From the NCBI GenBank assembly GCA_000151295.1, contig GG745335.1:1040838-1059937 (forward strand): a DNA stretch of 19,100 nt, given 5' to 3'. A model generated the notes under the pieces. The model saw nothing but the letters and a program-made list of their open reading frames with translations, was not told the origin of the DNA and made no database searches. Source of the stretch: Allomyces macrogynus ATCC 38327. Taxonomy: Eukaryota; Blastocladiomycota; Blastocladiomycetes; Blastocladiales; Blastocladiaceae. Both the position numbers and the translations under genes were made by a program. Shown here piece by piece: positions 1 through 8,878 of this stretch. Positions within the stretch are counted from its first letter, which is position 1; each line of letters starts with the position of its first letter.

Positions 1-222
1 CGCCCGTGTCACACTTGGCGATGGCGGCAGTGGTGCCGATTCATGTTCCCGCCCACGTCGTCGTCGGCGGCGTCGGGGTCCGTGGTTGCGGCTCCCGCGC
101 CGGTTTCGACGGCCGGGTCGCGAGGGCCGTATGCCCCAAACTCTGCGCTCCCGGTCTCGGGTCATATTATCGGTGCGCCGAACCAGTTTGCCGCGTACGC
201 GCACCGGTTCGACTATTGCTGA
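1..222 (+). CDS. C-terminal end of an unidentified protein (5' end outside window)
   Basis: Frame 1 is open from the window edge to TGA at 220-222. From about residue 18 it reads as an ordinary low-complexity fungal C-terminus rich in Ser, Ala, Pro and Val, ending in ...FAAYAHRFDYC. The other two plus frames give Arg-rich translations typical of shadow frames in CpG-rich DNA. A strongly T-rich stretch begins about 40 bases after the stop and looks like a 3' untranslated and polyadenylation region, which supports the stop. The first residues (Cys/Trp/Arg-rich) look less protein-like, so an intron may end inside the first 50 bases. No domain is visible and the family is not recognised. Confidence 0.45.
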   Translation, partial: RPCHTWRWRQWCRFMFPPTSSSAASGSVVAAPAPVSTAGSRGPYAPNSALPVSGHIIGAPNQFAAYAHRFDYC

Positions 223-500
223 GGCAGGACGGACCTCCTGCCACAGCGAGAAATGGCGTGAGTTTAATTTTAGTTTTGTCGTGTGGTTTTTTCATCGTGT
301 GTTTGTATCGTCTCCATGTCTGTGCTTTTGTTTGGTGTTTTGTTTTTGTTTTTGTGTTTTCCGCTTTTTTGGACCGGCTCTCCTCTCCTCCTCTTCTTTT
401 CTCTCCACACTTTTGTCTGAAGATTTCCGTGCCGATTGATTGGGCGACGGCTCCACGCGAACGTACCGAATTACAAATCCGTCCTCCATCTTGACGATGT
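223..500 (+). other. T-rich 3' region of the partial upstream gene
   Basis: About 280 bases with long T/TG-rich runs on the plus strand (roughly 265-420). This composition is unlike the CpG-rich coding DNA nearby. A similar T-rich stretch follows the LAMTOR2 stop at 15329. I read it as the 3' UTR and polyadenylation region of the gene ending at 222. No gene is supported here. Confidence 0.4.
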
Positions 501-1332
501 GTTGTTCACTGTGTCAGGAGGAGCCGTGAGTGGTGATGCATGCGGATATGCCCAACCAACCCAAAGGCCAGACATGGCTTCAAGGCCAAAAGATGTCTTT
601 CCTTCTTTCATTGCACCGAGGACTCTCCACCCTGTTTTTCGGGCTTATACATTCATGTTCAGTCCATGATGGGTGGCCCACATCGCGGAGCGCCATCGAT
701 CAGACATGCTTGCTTTCCCATCGTGTCTTGCGTCGGTGGCACCCAGCGGCATCGCCGTCCCCGTATGTCTTATGCTGTCTATTCACGTCGTCAAGCGCGT
801 GGGCGAGTCGCCAGCATCGCCGGTGCATGCAGCCGTTGTGGTGGACGCGTTCCAAGAAAGGTCTTTCGATTTTGAATACTCTGGTCATGCGAGAAGCACG
901 TGGTGTGAGACGATATACGCGTTGTCCAGCAGGGTGTCTCGTCGCTTGATCACGGCCAGCTGATGCAAAGACACGGCGAGCTGAGCGCTGGAGCAGGCGG
1001 CACTCGCTGCAAAGCACAGAAACACGAAAAACATATCTCGGAAAATTACGATCCGGGGCCCGCATTCGCTGGCAGCCCAGACGACGCTGGCACCACCCAA
1101 CCAGCCGACCCAGCGCACGAGCCTTCCTCGCCGCGCGACCTGCAGCAAATTTCCCAGCAGCACCCCGAGCCAGCATCCGCCCCTCGCGCCCGCCCCGCGC
1201 GCTGCTCTCCCCCTCCATTAAATTCGAATATCCGGTCAGTACCACGCGCGCCTGCCCGCCCTGCTCGCCGCCGTCGTGGCCGCCCCGATCCTTGCTCCTC
1301 TCCTGAGCGCGCGCACTGACGGCCCTTGCCCG

Positions 1333-1351
1333 CCCCCCCCCCCCCCCCCCC
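1333..1351. repeat. C19 homopolymer
   Basis: Nineteen consecutive C residues upstream of the gene starting at 1918. A T17 run follows about 60 bases later. See the findings for the other G/C runs in this window. Confidence 0.95.
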
Positions 1352-1412
1352 AACGAATCTGGTGGTCCCAACACCTCAATTTAGGGTCCTTTAACCCGGC
1401 CCCAATCGGCTC

Positions 1413-1429
1413 TTTTTTTTTTTTTTTTT
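1413..1429. repeat. T17 homopolymer in the presumed promoter
   Basis: Seventeen consecutive T residues directly after the CCAAT-containing stretch, about 490 bases before the ATG at 1918. Poly(dA:dT) tracts commonly mark nucleosome-poor fungal promoters; that role here is inference. Confidence 0.9.
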
Positions 1430-1709
1430 CTCGCCCCTTTTCCCCCGAATTTCGCCGGCTTTTGAAAACCGGGCTCCAAGGGGCGCGCTGCCTCCTTCCG
1501 CCCATTCTGCCCGCCGTTCGTTCGTTCGGCCGATCCGTTGCTGCTGCAGCATCTTTTGGCTCCATCCATCGGCCCCATCCCTTCCCTGCCCGCGGCATTC
1601 CTCTGCCCGCGCCGACGCTTCACGGCACTTGGCCCACGTCGTGCATCCGCCGCCCACTCTACATTTGTTCGCGCATCGACTCGTGCCAGCGCGCGCCTAC
1701 TTCCTCGAG

Positions 1710-1830
1710 GTAAGCCCTTCATGCTATGCCGCACTGGACCCCCCGCGTCGTTGGTTAGACCCGCAGATCCGGTACTGGAATGAAGCGCATGTCCTCGTCC
1801 ACGACCCTGATCACGACGTCTATTCGCTAG
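1710..1830 (+). other. Probable 5'-leader intron of the stathmin-like gene
   Basis: A good donor (GAG|GTAAGC) at 1710 and an acceptor ending in CGCTAG at 1830 bound 121 nt. The acceptor closely resembles that of the coding intron ending at 2518, and TGATCAC near 1808 could serve as branch site. The intron ends 87 nt before the ATG at 1918, with no upstream coding exon visible, so I place it in the 5' UTR. Confidence 0.5.
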
Positions 1831-1917
1831 GATATCTTCGAGCGAGTGGGCTTCATTTTTCTCCACCGGCGTCCGCACTCGACGCTCCACTCCCTCTCCA
1901 TCCTCGCCACCACCATC

Positions 1918-2894
1918 ATGGGCTGTGGTGCATCCAAGCAGGCCGCCGAGCAGGCCATCCCGTCCGACCAGCGCACGGCGCCTGGGCAGCCAGTCGTGTC
2001 CCCCACCCCCGCCACCGCCGTGGCTGCCCCAGCCGCAGCAGCACCAGTTCCCGCAACTGCGACCCCCACGACGGCCGCTCCGGCGCGACCCGCCGCCGCC
2101 ACGTCGTCTTCTGCAGGCAAAGCCAAGCCCACGTCAGCCGCGCGGTCGCTCGTGGACCCGGCGATCCGGTCGGACTCGGGTATCGGCACGCGGCACAGTG
2201 CCGGGTCCAACAAGTCGGTCCCCGCGCCGTTGCCGGCCAAGCCGTTGCCGTCGATTGCCGCGGCCCCTGCAGGCGGCGCCCAGCCGACGGCATTTGAGAT
2301 CCCGCTCGACGACGCGGTCAAGGTCAAGGCGCGCAAACCCATGTCAGCAAACCCGCGCAACCGCCGGCGCACGCAGTTGCAGCCCGTGCATGTCTCGAAT
2401 GAGGAGCTGATGCGCAAGATCAAGGAGGCCGAGGCTAAGTGGGACGAGGTACGGTTTCGCTCTGGCCATCTTCTCCACTCTCTTTCCGTGGCTGATTTTG
2501 CTGGTTGTGGATCGCTAGGACCCAATTGCCAAGGACAAGGACCTCGACCCGACCCTGCTCCGCGCGATTATGTCGGAGCGCGAGTCGCGCATCGCGCAGA
2601 ACCGCGCGCGCGAAATCGAGGAGAAGAAGGCGCGGCTCGCGCAGCACGACCAGCACGTGCGCGCTGTCGCCGACCGCAAGAACAAGTTGGCCGCGGCTGC
2701 AGCTGCAGCGGCCAATGCCGCGGGCGACGAACTCGAGGTCCTGAAAATGTCGTGGGGCGGCGATTCCACGGCGTCGCGGCAGGGGCTCGCGGCGGCACGG
2801 CTCGCGGATGTGCCCATGGGGGCTCGAGGGATAAGTGGCATAGGACGCGTACTTGGCGCCGGTCGCCGAGTACGCAGTGAGGATGGGAGGGTGA
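1918..2894 (+). CDS. N-terminally acylated, stathmin-like coiled-coil protein
   Basis: ATG at 1918 has a good context (accatcATGG). Exon 1 (1918-2448) and exon 2 (from 2519) are joined by a 70-nt intron, GTACGG...GCTAG, phase 0. The protein starts MGCGASK, a classic N-myristoylation site (Gly2) with an adjacent Cys3 for palmitoylation, so membrane attachment is expected. Residues about 10-125 are low-complexity Ala/Pro/Thr/Ser. From about 125 the layout recalls stathmins: a short AFEI-type strand, a basic linker, SNEELMRKIKEAEAKWDE, then a long charged helix with HVRAVADRKNKL. The family binds tubulin; that role here is inference. The 3' end is uncertain: the exon 2 frame runs on into implausible sequence, whereas a TAG acceptor at 2843 gives DAYLAPVAEYAVRMGG and TGA at 2892-2894. 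The donor would be 2738 (106-nt intron, about 266 aa) or, less likely, 2810. Family assignment is tentative; the gene itself is well supported. Confidence 0.72.
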
Positions 2895-3282
2895 GGATGA
2901 TGACTTGGCGATGCATTGGAGGTGGGTGGGTGGTGGACGGGGACGACTCGTTTCGGGACGGACTGGGCGTGGATCGGGATCCATGCACGTTCTTTCGCCC
3001 GCTGTGTTTGTTGGTTCGGGTTTGGCGGTGGTTTGGTGGTTCGTTGCGGGGTTCCTTGGTCGGCGCGCGTGCGCGTGGGGGGGCTCACGGCAATAGATTT
3101 GACCTCATTGAACGCGTTGCGTCGTTGGGATCTGAGCAAAACAGACATGGCCTGATCCATTTCGTGAGCAACTCTCAGGCCCCACTCCATCACGACGCGC
3201 GGCTCGCGCCCGCAGGCGTCGTCCTCTCCGCAGTCTTGGCAAGTCGCGCGATTCGCGTCTTCTCCAGCGCGCGTACTGTCTC
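2895..3282. other. Convergent intergenic region
   Basis: About 390 bases between the stathmin-like gene (+) and the 3' end of the MCM-binding protein gene (-). The plus strand is G/T-rich. Long open frames cross it but are unpunctuated GC-rich shadows with improbable Trp/Gly content. No gene is seen. Confidence 0.5.
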
Positions 3283-5066
3283 CTACATGTTCATGGTCAC
3301 GGTCGTCTCCCCACGCGACCGGCCGAGCGCGCGAGCAAGCGTGAGCTGCCAGTGCGGCTGCTCCCGCCCGCACGTGTCGACACCGCCCGACGCCGATGAC
3401 GATGCGCCCGCAGCTGCCGCGAGCTGCCGGTCGGCCACGTACGCCTGCTCAATCGTCTTGGCGACCGCGTTGTCGCCGAGCGTACACGCGGGTGCCGACA
3501 GCGCCCACGACAGGTAAGCGGATGCGGCATCCAACGGCGCGGGCTGCGGCTCCGTGGTCGTGCTCTCAGGAGCGAGGGGGACGCGGACCTGGCATGGGAC
3601 GAGCAGTTTCGTGGATTCAGAGACGACATGGATGGCGTAGTTGATGGGCAGGTCGACGCGCGAGTACGGGAACTCGCACGGCAGGACGTGCGCTTGCGCA
3701 ACGGACGCGAGCGCTTGTAGGTTGCGTACGGCGAGTGTCAAAGTCGAGTGAGAAGCATGATCGCATGAGCGTGGAATTGAAGAAAGAGCGTACATACCGT
3801 GCTCGTTGAGCTTCCACTCGGTCATGGCCGTCTCGTCAACGACCAAGACCGACCCCTGTGCGAGCTGCAGCCGCCCGGCCAAGATGCCCTCGGGCTCGTC
3901 CATGATCTGCTCTGCGGTCGCAGCCGCCTCCAACGCACTGGCTGCGGGTGCACTCTCCTGCGCGGCAAGGAGCGCGGCGCGCGGCGCAAACACGTCCTTC
4001 AGCAGCACGTCGCGCGAGAGCGGCGACCACGCGGCCGCGACGCGGATCTCATGCAATGACTTCGTCACCGCCTCGGCACGCAACCCCGCCGCGGCCACGA
4101 TCCCCATCGTGCCCGCCGCACCCGCAGCCTGCGCAGCGACCGAATCGCCGCGCATGATCAAGTGCAGCGGAACGACTCGGCCGCAACCTCGTCGCCGCGC
4201 AAATGCGACGCGAGGTACCGCACGAGTTTGGCGCGCGCCTGCGCAACGTCCGTCGGCCGGTCGACCACTGTCCTCTTGGTAAGGTCGCACGCCCACATGA
4301 CGTGCACCGTGACAGGCACATCCGACTCGACTTCCAAAACGCCCACGACCTCGACCACCTGTCCGATCTGCGGCGCGATCGGTGCCGGCGAGTAGAGCTT
4401 GGCGGCGATCGCCTGGTGCGGCGCGCTCGGGACGGGGAATTTCGCGGCGGCCTTAGTGGGCCCGACCAGCGTGTCGCTCGGGTACGCGAGGTCCGCAGCG
4501 GAGAGGGGTTCGCCGGGGACCGACACGAGGTAGATGGGCTGCCGGTCGCCGTAGCTCAGAAATTGCGTGGCCGGCGACAGGATCGCGTTGGGTAGGGCGT
4601 CGGTCCATGTGCCCGACTGGGTCGCGACGGGCTACGTGATCGAGCAAAGCGTCAGAGACGACCAACTTCAACCACTTCAAACGTAAACGAGTCACCACAC
4701 GCGCCCCGTTCGACCCTGACGCTCCAGGCGCCGGTCGCCATCGTACCGGGTAGACTTGCGGCGACAACGACGTGTCCTGGACCATGCCGCGGAACCGCAC
4801 GAGTCGACCGTTCAGGGTCGGCAACTTCGCGAACGGCTCGGTGTTGATGGACGGGATCTGAGCACAATAACGAGCCGAGCATCAGCGTTGCAGCTTGATC
4901 GACCTTTCGAGCTGGATCAGGCGTCATCACGTACGACGCGGTGCACATCGTCGAGCGTTGGGAAGAGCTGCGCGATGGCCGCCTGCGTGGCCGCGACCGT
5001 ATCGAATTGTGTGACCCAGGCGCGCGGATCGTGCAGCGGGTCGTTCATGGCGGCAAGTGGGGCCAT
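3283..5066 (-). CDS. MCM complex-binding protein (Mcb1/MCMBP/ETG1 family), with an apparent frameshift
   Basis: MCMBP binds MCM subunits in the nucleus and affects MCM loading, unloading and dosage. The model has four exons: 5066-4935, 4857-4747, 4631-3798 and 3713-3283. Introns are 77 nt (GTACGT...CAG), 115 nt (GTACGA...TAG) and 84 nt (GTATGT...AAG). Family landmarks are in order: exon 2 has IPSINTEPFAKLPTLNGRLV then RFRGMVQD, as in the conserved N-terminal motif VRFRxMxQD. A core LRGDEVAAE...LHLIM matches the human GDSLAAE...LHLIS segment. Next come LVVDETAMTEWKLNEH and LPCEFPYSRVDLPINYAIHV. The predicted length is about 500 aa against 642 in human. Near 4170/4171 the frame changes within that core: upstream the frame stops at 4158-4160, downstream it is open. 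One extra base restores both the family match and all downstream intron phases. I favour a sequencing or assembly error over a real lesion, but cannot tell. Confidence 0.87.
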
Positions 5067-5617
5067 GGTCAGAGGGGTGGGTTGAGGAGATTGGTTGTCG
5101 AGTGACTGTGCTGATCAGGTTCGAGCAGGGGGACAACTAGAAACGAGGCGATCTGCCGAACATCCAGCAAAACCGAAAGACACGTTTACGCGCTTCGGTC
5201 TCTGACCTTGCTCACATTTACCCTGACCACTCAGCATCATTGCATCCATCGCAACCAATGTCCAAAAGAAACCTGAATCGAGCGGACGAGCGAGACTGGA
5301 CCAGCCTGGATGGTGGTGGACTGAGCAAGCAGCAAGCAGGAGTACAAAATCGGGGCAAATGGACGTTTACATGACGTAAGGCACGACGATGGCGAGCAAA
5401 CTATGTAGGGCCACGGGACAGGAGCGGGAAAACAGAAAGCAAATTGCCGGGGATGATGGTTCAAAAAATGGCTGGTGGAGGAGCGGAGATGGTTCGGAGC
5501 AAAGACAATCACAAATCATCAACATAAACACGAGCGCAATGCGCTCCAATGGACACGGAACAAAACTTGGCATCAAAACGTCAGGGTCACGAAAAGGCGG
5601 ATCACGTCAAGGACAGT
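5067..5617. other. Intergenic region between two minus-strand genes
   Basis: About 550 bases holding the promoter of the MCM-binding protein gene (left part) and the 3' flank of the membrane-protein gene (right part). Open frames here are short or begin at non-ATG codons. No gene or RNA is recognised. Confidence 0.5.
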
Positions 5618-5722
5618 CTACTGCGGCAGCGCGATCCGGCGCGTCGTGCCCGGCGGGTTCGACGAGGGCGTGCCAAACATGGGCTGCATGTCCATGGCCA
5701 TGCCGCCGCACGGCCGAGCACG

Positions 5723-7494
5723 CTATACCCCATTGATGCTGCCGCACCAAACGCGGGCGCCCTGCGCGTACGTGCCCGCGGCAGTCGACATGCCACTTGG
5801 CGGTGCGGAAGCAGACAGCCCGGACGCTGTCGGCAGGTAGTAGAGCTCGCGCTGCTGCGTCTCCGGGTTCGTGCGGTAGGCAACACCCGAAGGCGGGACC
5901 GGTCGGTGCAGACTCGAGGTCGACCCGGCGATCTGCGTGTTCGCGTACAGCGGATGTGGCGCCTGCTGAGCTTGCGGCTGGAACTGCTGCGGTTGCTGCT
6001 GTAGCGGCTGCTGCGGCTGCTGCTGGAACTGCTGCTGTTGCGGCGGTTGCGGCTGCGACGTTGGCGCGTCGTGCCGAGGGACCGTGGCGGCAAACAACAC
6101 GTCGTCGATACTATCGCCATCATTATCGAGGTGCGCGTGCATCGGAATATGCGGGCCCGAATGCATAGGAATCGCGGATACATGTTCCATGGGTGGCGGA
6201 CGCGACTGCGGTGCCGACACGGGCACACCCATCCCCATGCCATTGCCCATCCCGAGCGGTGCCATCCCGTAACCCATCCCACGCGCAGCGGGCGTGCCCG
6301 CATGCGTCGGCGCCGGCGGGTTCATGGGCGCGGCCGCCTGGCCCTGCAAGAGCCCTTGGTGCTGCTCAAACTGCGGCGGCGGCGCCGTGAACGTGGCAGA
6401 ACTCTGACCCAATCCGGCGTGGCCGTACATTTGCTGCTGCGGCCCGTTCGCGCCGGGCTGCTGCGGTCCACCGAGCAGCGGTTCCTTGGCGGGCAACGGC
6501 GACGCCGAGCCGGCATTGTGTGCGCCCGTCGCGGGCGCGCTCGAGGTCCCGACTTCGACGAGCGTCACGACACCGGCACCATAATCTTCGCCCGCCCCGT
6601 GCAACCCACCGGCGGGTTTCCCGTACCCGGCGACGCGCGAGTAGCTCGGTGCGGGACCAGACCCGGGGAGGCCCGGCTGGAACGCACCGTTACCGAACCG
6701 GTCGGTGCCCTTGAACACGCGCGCCTTGCGGTTGTTGGTGTGTTTACGGCGAATCACAAAGACGGCCGCAGCAATCAGAACCACGGCGCCACCGAGACAC
6801 CCGAGAACCGTGAAGAACGTGGACGACTGGAAGAGACCGTCGCCGTTGATGCTCTTGATCACGGCCGCGTCCTGCGCGTTGTTGACTTCGGTCGGAACCA
6901 TCACGACCGACGTGGTCCCGTCAACGACAATCTTGGATTTGTAGACGGTCGTGAACGGGAGAAACGTGGTCGTCGTTGCGGTGGTCGTGTGCACGGGCAA
7001 TGCGGCCGTGCCCGTGGCGGACGCGTCAGCCGGCGTAGGCACTCCGCCCGCGGGACCAAACGTAATAAACGTGGTGATCCCGTCCTGCACGCGCGTCACG
7101 ATCGTCGTTGCCCCGGAGCCGGACGTGGGCGCGGCTGGTGACGACGGGCCGTTATCGCTGGTCGGCGACGACGACGAAGATCCCTTGGAAGTAGCCGAAC
7201 CCGACGACGGCGACCCGCTGCCCGTGTTACTCGTTGGGCTTGGCTTGGACGGCGTGTCGCTCGACGGTGCGGGCGCCGGCGCCGGCGACGGCTTGGTCGG
7301 CTGGTTGTCGTTGTTGTTGTTGTTGTTATTGCTCGTGTCCTTGTTATTGCTATCGTCATTGGACGGAGGAAGCACGCCCGCGAGCGGGTTGATGCCCGCG
7401 CCAAACACGGGCAGTGGAGCCTCGACGATCCCAGCGGCTGCGGCAAACACGACAATAGCCGCCATAGGCATCACCGCACGCGCTCGCCGTGACA

Positions 7495-7525
<31 letters not shown>

Positions 7526-7591
7526 GGAAGTCGGCCTCCACAGCCATGAGGCCGGGACTTTGGCGCGGGGCGCAGTAGCACGGGCGACCAT
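5723..7591 (-). CDS. Single-pass Ser/Thr/Asn-rich membrane protein, possible cell-surface sensor
   Basis: One uninterrupted 622-codon frame from ATG at 7591. A second in-frame ATG at 7471 (residue 41) directly precedes a hydrophobic stretch, AAIVVFAAAAGIVEA, that would serve as signal peptide. The 40 residues before it include an SASASASA tract from a hexanucleotide repeat, so the true start may be 7471. Residues about 60-255 are extracellular-like: a poly-Asn tract, Pro/Ser/Thr-rich stalk and TTT-rich segments suited to O-mannosylation. One membrane segment lies at about 259-280 (VLGCLGGAVVLIAAAVFVI) followed by RRKH. The remaining 340 residues are Gly/Pro/Met/Gln-rich and presumably cytosolic, with a poly-Gln zone near 510-550. 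This architecture recalls Mid2/Wsc-type wall-stress sensors, but no WSC Cys domain is present and no homology is claimed. An alternative spliced 3' end at 5618 is discussed in the findings. Confidence 0.75.
7306..7360. repeat. GTT/ATT trinucleotide repeat encoding a poly-Asn tract
   Basis: An imperfect run of GTT-type triplets on the plus strand, read on the minus strand as AAC/AAT codons. It encodes the Asn-rich stretch at about residues 80-97 of the membrane protein and is likely variable in length between strains. Confidence 0.8.
7494..7524. repeat. Hexanucleotide GCGGAC tandem repeat (about 5 copies)
   Basis: Five consecutive GCGGAC units on the plus strand. If translation begins at 7591 they encode the alternating Ser-Ala tract at residues about 24-32 of the membrane protein. 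If translation begins at 7471 the repeat lies in the leader. Confidence 0.9.
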
Positions 7592-7629
7592 TTGCGGTGG
7601 TGATGGTCGCGAAATGAGAGGGGTTCGCG

Positions 7630-7716
7630 CTGTTGAGAAAGTTGGCCTACGTCGTCAGTCCTGGCGGCCGATGACCGGTGTAATGCGATGCGACGAAGTC
7701 CCCGTCAACAACTTAC
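7630..7716 (-). other. 5'-leader intron of the membrane-protein gene
   Basis: On the minus strand a perfect donor, CCG|GTAAGT, at 7716 and an acceptor, CTCAACAG, ending at 7630 define an 87-nt intron 38 nt upstream of the ATG at 7591. No ATG-initiated frame leads into it, so it appears to lie in the 5' UTR. Confidence 0.6.
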
Positions 7717-8878
7717 CGGTCGCGCTCAGGAGCGGTTCCTGGACACACGCGCGATCAGAGCACGGGTACTCGCGGTACTCGTTATATCGGCTCGGCAATC
7801 AAGCCGACGCGAGCTTGCAAACGTAGTTGTCGACAGGTTGTTGGTGCTGTCGAGCAAGCGTCGGGTGGACAGGGCGTGCAGATGCAATTTCGTGTGGTTA
7901 AGGTCGACGAGCCGCAATCCGGTGCGCTGGTCAGTTGAGTCGAGATGTTGATCGTGCGGTATTGAGCGCCGGTGCGCGTCGAAGGCGCAATAGTCGATGC
8001 TGGAGAGGTGGTTGGGGCAAAGGAGCTTGGGCTCGAGCGTCCACTAGTCGTCGGCGTCAAGGGATCGTGATCAAGGGCGGATAAGCGCGCGCGGCGGGCC
8101 CGGCGGGTTCGTGAATGGTTGATGACGAGAAAAGAATCCGTCGGTGTCGGTGGTTGCCTGGCCCGGGTCGAACAGAGGTCGGATGAGGCAAGGTGGTGGG
8201 GGGGGGGGGAGGTCAAAACTCGTAAGGCAAGAGCGGTTCGACAGAGTTGCTCTCCACTGCGCCGATGGAAAGTGCTGAGAACGCCTTGCGGTTCGTGTCA
8301 CGCCGCGGCTTTCCCGCTCGTTTTCCATGCGCCCGCAAGGCAAACTTCCTGCCAAGGAAAGTGGCAAGCCGCTCGTCACCAAGCTGTGCTGTTGCCCAGT
8401 CTGGGTTTGTTTGCTCGCGCCAGGAGGACGGTTTCCATGCCAAGGTGCCAAGGTGGACGGTCGTCTCTTTCAGGATTAGTTGCAGTGTCGGACGGGTCGC
8501 GCGAGAACTTGCGGGTTGTTGCTGCCTGACTCCACCCACGGTGTGCGGTTGGATGTGGTTGTGCCTGAGCGAGCTGGCAAATCGCGGCAGCCCGCGGCGC
8601 GAGGGTGATCAGGAAGTGATCGTTGAGAAAACGTGGTTTGCAACAATCCACCGCGCCGAACTGGGACGCAAGCGTGCATTTGCTGGCAAAAACCGACGCG
8701 ATCGAGTAGCAGCAAATCATGAAGCATTCCTCGATCTAGTCGTGCGAGCAAGAGCACGACACGAAATCCAAGGTGCAGCAGCGGCTGTATTGATGCCCCG
8801 CCAACACACACCACCACTCCAAACCCTCGAGAAAAAAGCAAGAGCGCGTCGACCACACAGGAAGGGGGGACAAGCGCT
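7717..8878. other. Intergenic region: upstream of the membrane-protein gene, downstream of RPS18
   Basis: About 1.16 kb. The left part should hold the leader and promoter of the minus-strand gene starting at 7591, and the right end the 3' UTR of RPS18. A G12 run lies at 8198-8209. A 230-codon plus-strand frame at 8247-8939 starts at a non-ATG codon, runs antisense into the RPS18 3' end and has no recognisable feature, so I do not call it a gene. No RNA gene is recognised. Confidence 0.4.
8198..8209. repeat. G12 homopolymer
   Basis: Twelve consecutive G residues in the interval upstream of the membrane-protein gene; C-rich in the sense of that minus-strand gene. Confidence 0.9.

Larger units (their letters stand above)
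501..1709. other. Long gene-poor interval with promoter/leader of the downstream gene
   Basis: No convincing coding region is seen. Open frames exist on both strands (for example plus 673-963 and minus 885-1163), but none has a good ATG context or a recognisable domain, and several begin at non-ATG codons. The right half carries promoter-like features for the gene starting at 1918: a CCAAT motif near 1401, a C19 run at 1333-1351, a T17 run at 1413-1429, and pyrimidine-rich DNA after that. A small, spliced, unrecognised gene in 500-1160 cannot be excluded. Confidence 0.35.

Noticed and set aside
673..963. 96-codon plus-strand frame with fairly normal composition
   Set aside because: No convincing ATG context, no family resemblance and no splice partner; not separable from chance.
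885..1163. 92-codon hydrophobic minus-strand frame (possible small membrane protein)
   Set aside because: It begins at GTG, not ATG, and an upstream coding exon could not be identified. Kept in mind but unsupported.
700..1374. 224-codon minus-strand open frame
   Set aside because: Gly/Arg-rich translation with no features, initiated in a C-run region; it looks like a compositional shadow.
1846..1917. Upstream in-frame extension of the stathmin-like protein
   Set aside because: It starts at GTG; the ATG at 1918 has the right context and creates the MGC acylation signal.
2895..3517. Continuation of the stathmin-like gene's exon 2 frame to 3517
   Set aside because: Composition turns Gly/Trp/Arg-rich, and it would overlap the 3' exon of the MCM-binding protein antisense.
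3713..3798. Read-through of the last MCM-binding protein intron, which is open in frame
   Set aside because: A clear GTATGT donor is present, and splicing in phase (NEH|ALASVAQ) fits the family spacing better than the inserted Ser/His-rich stretch.
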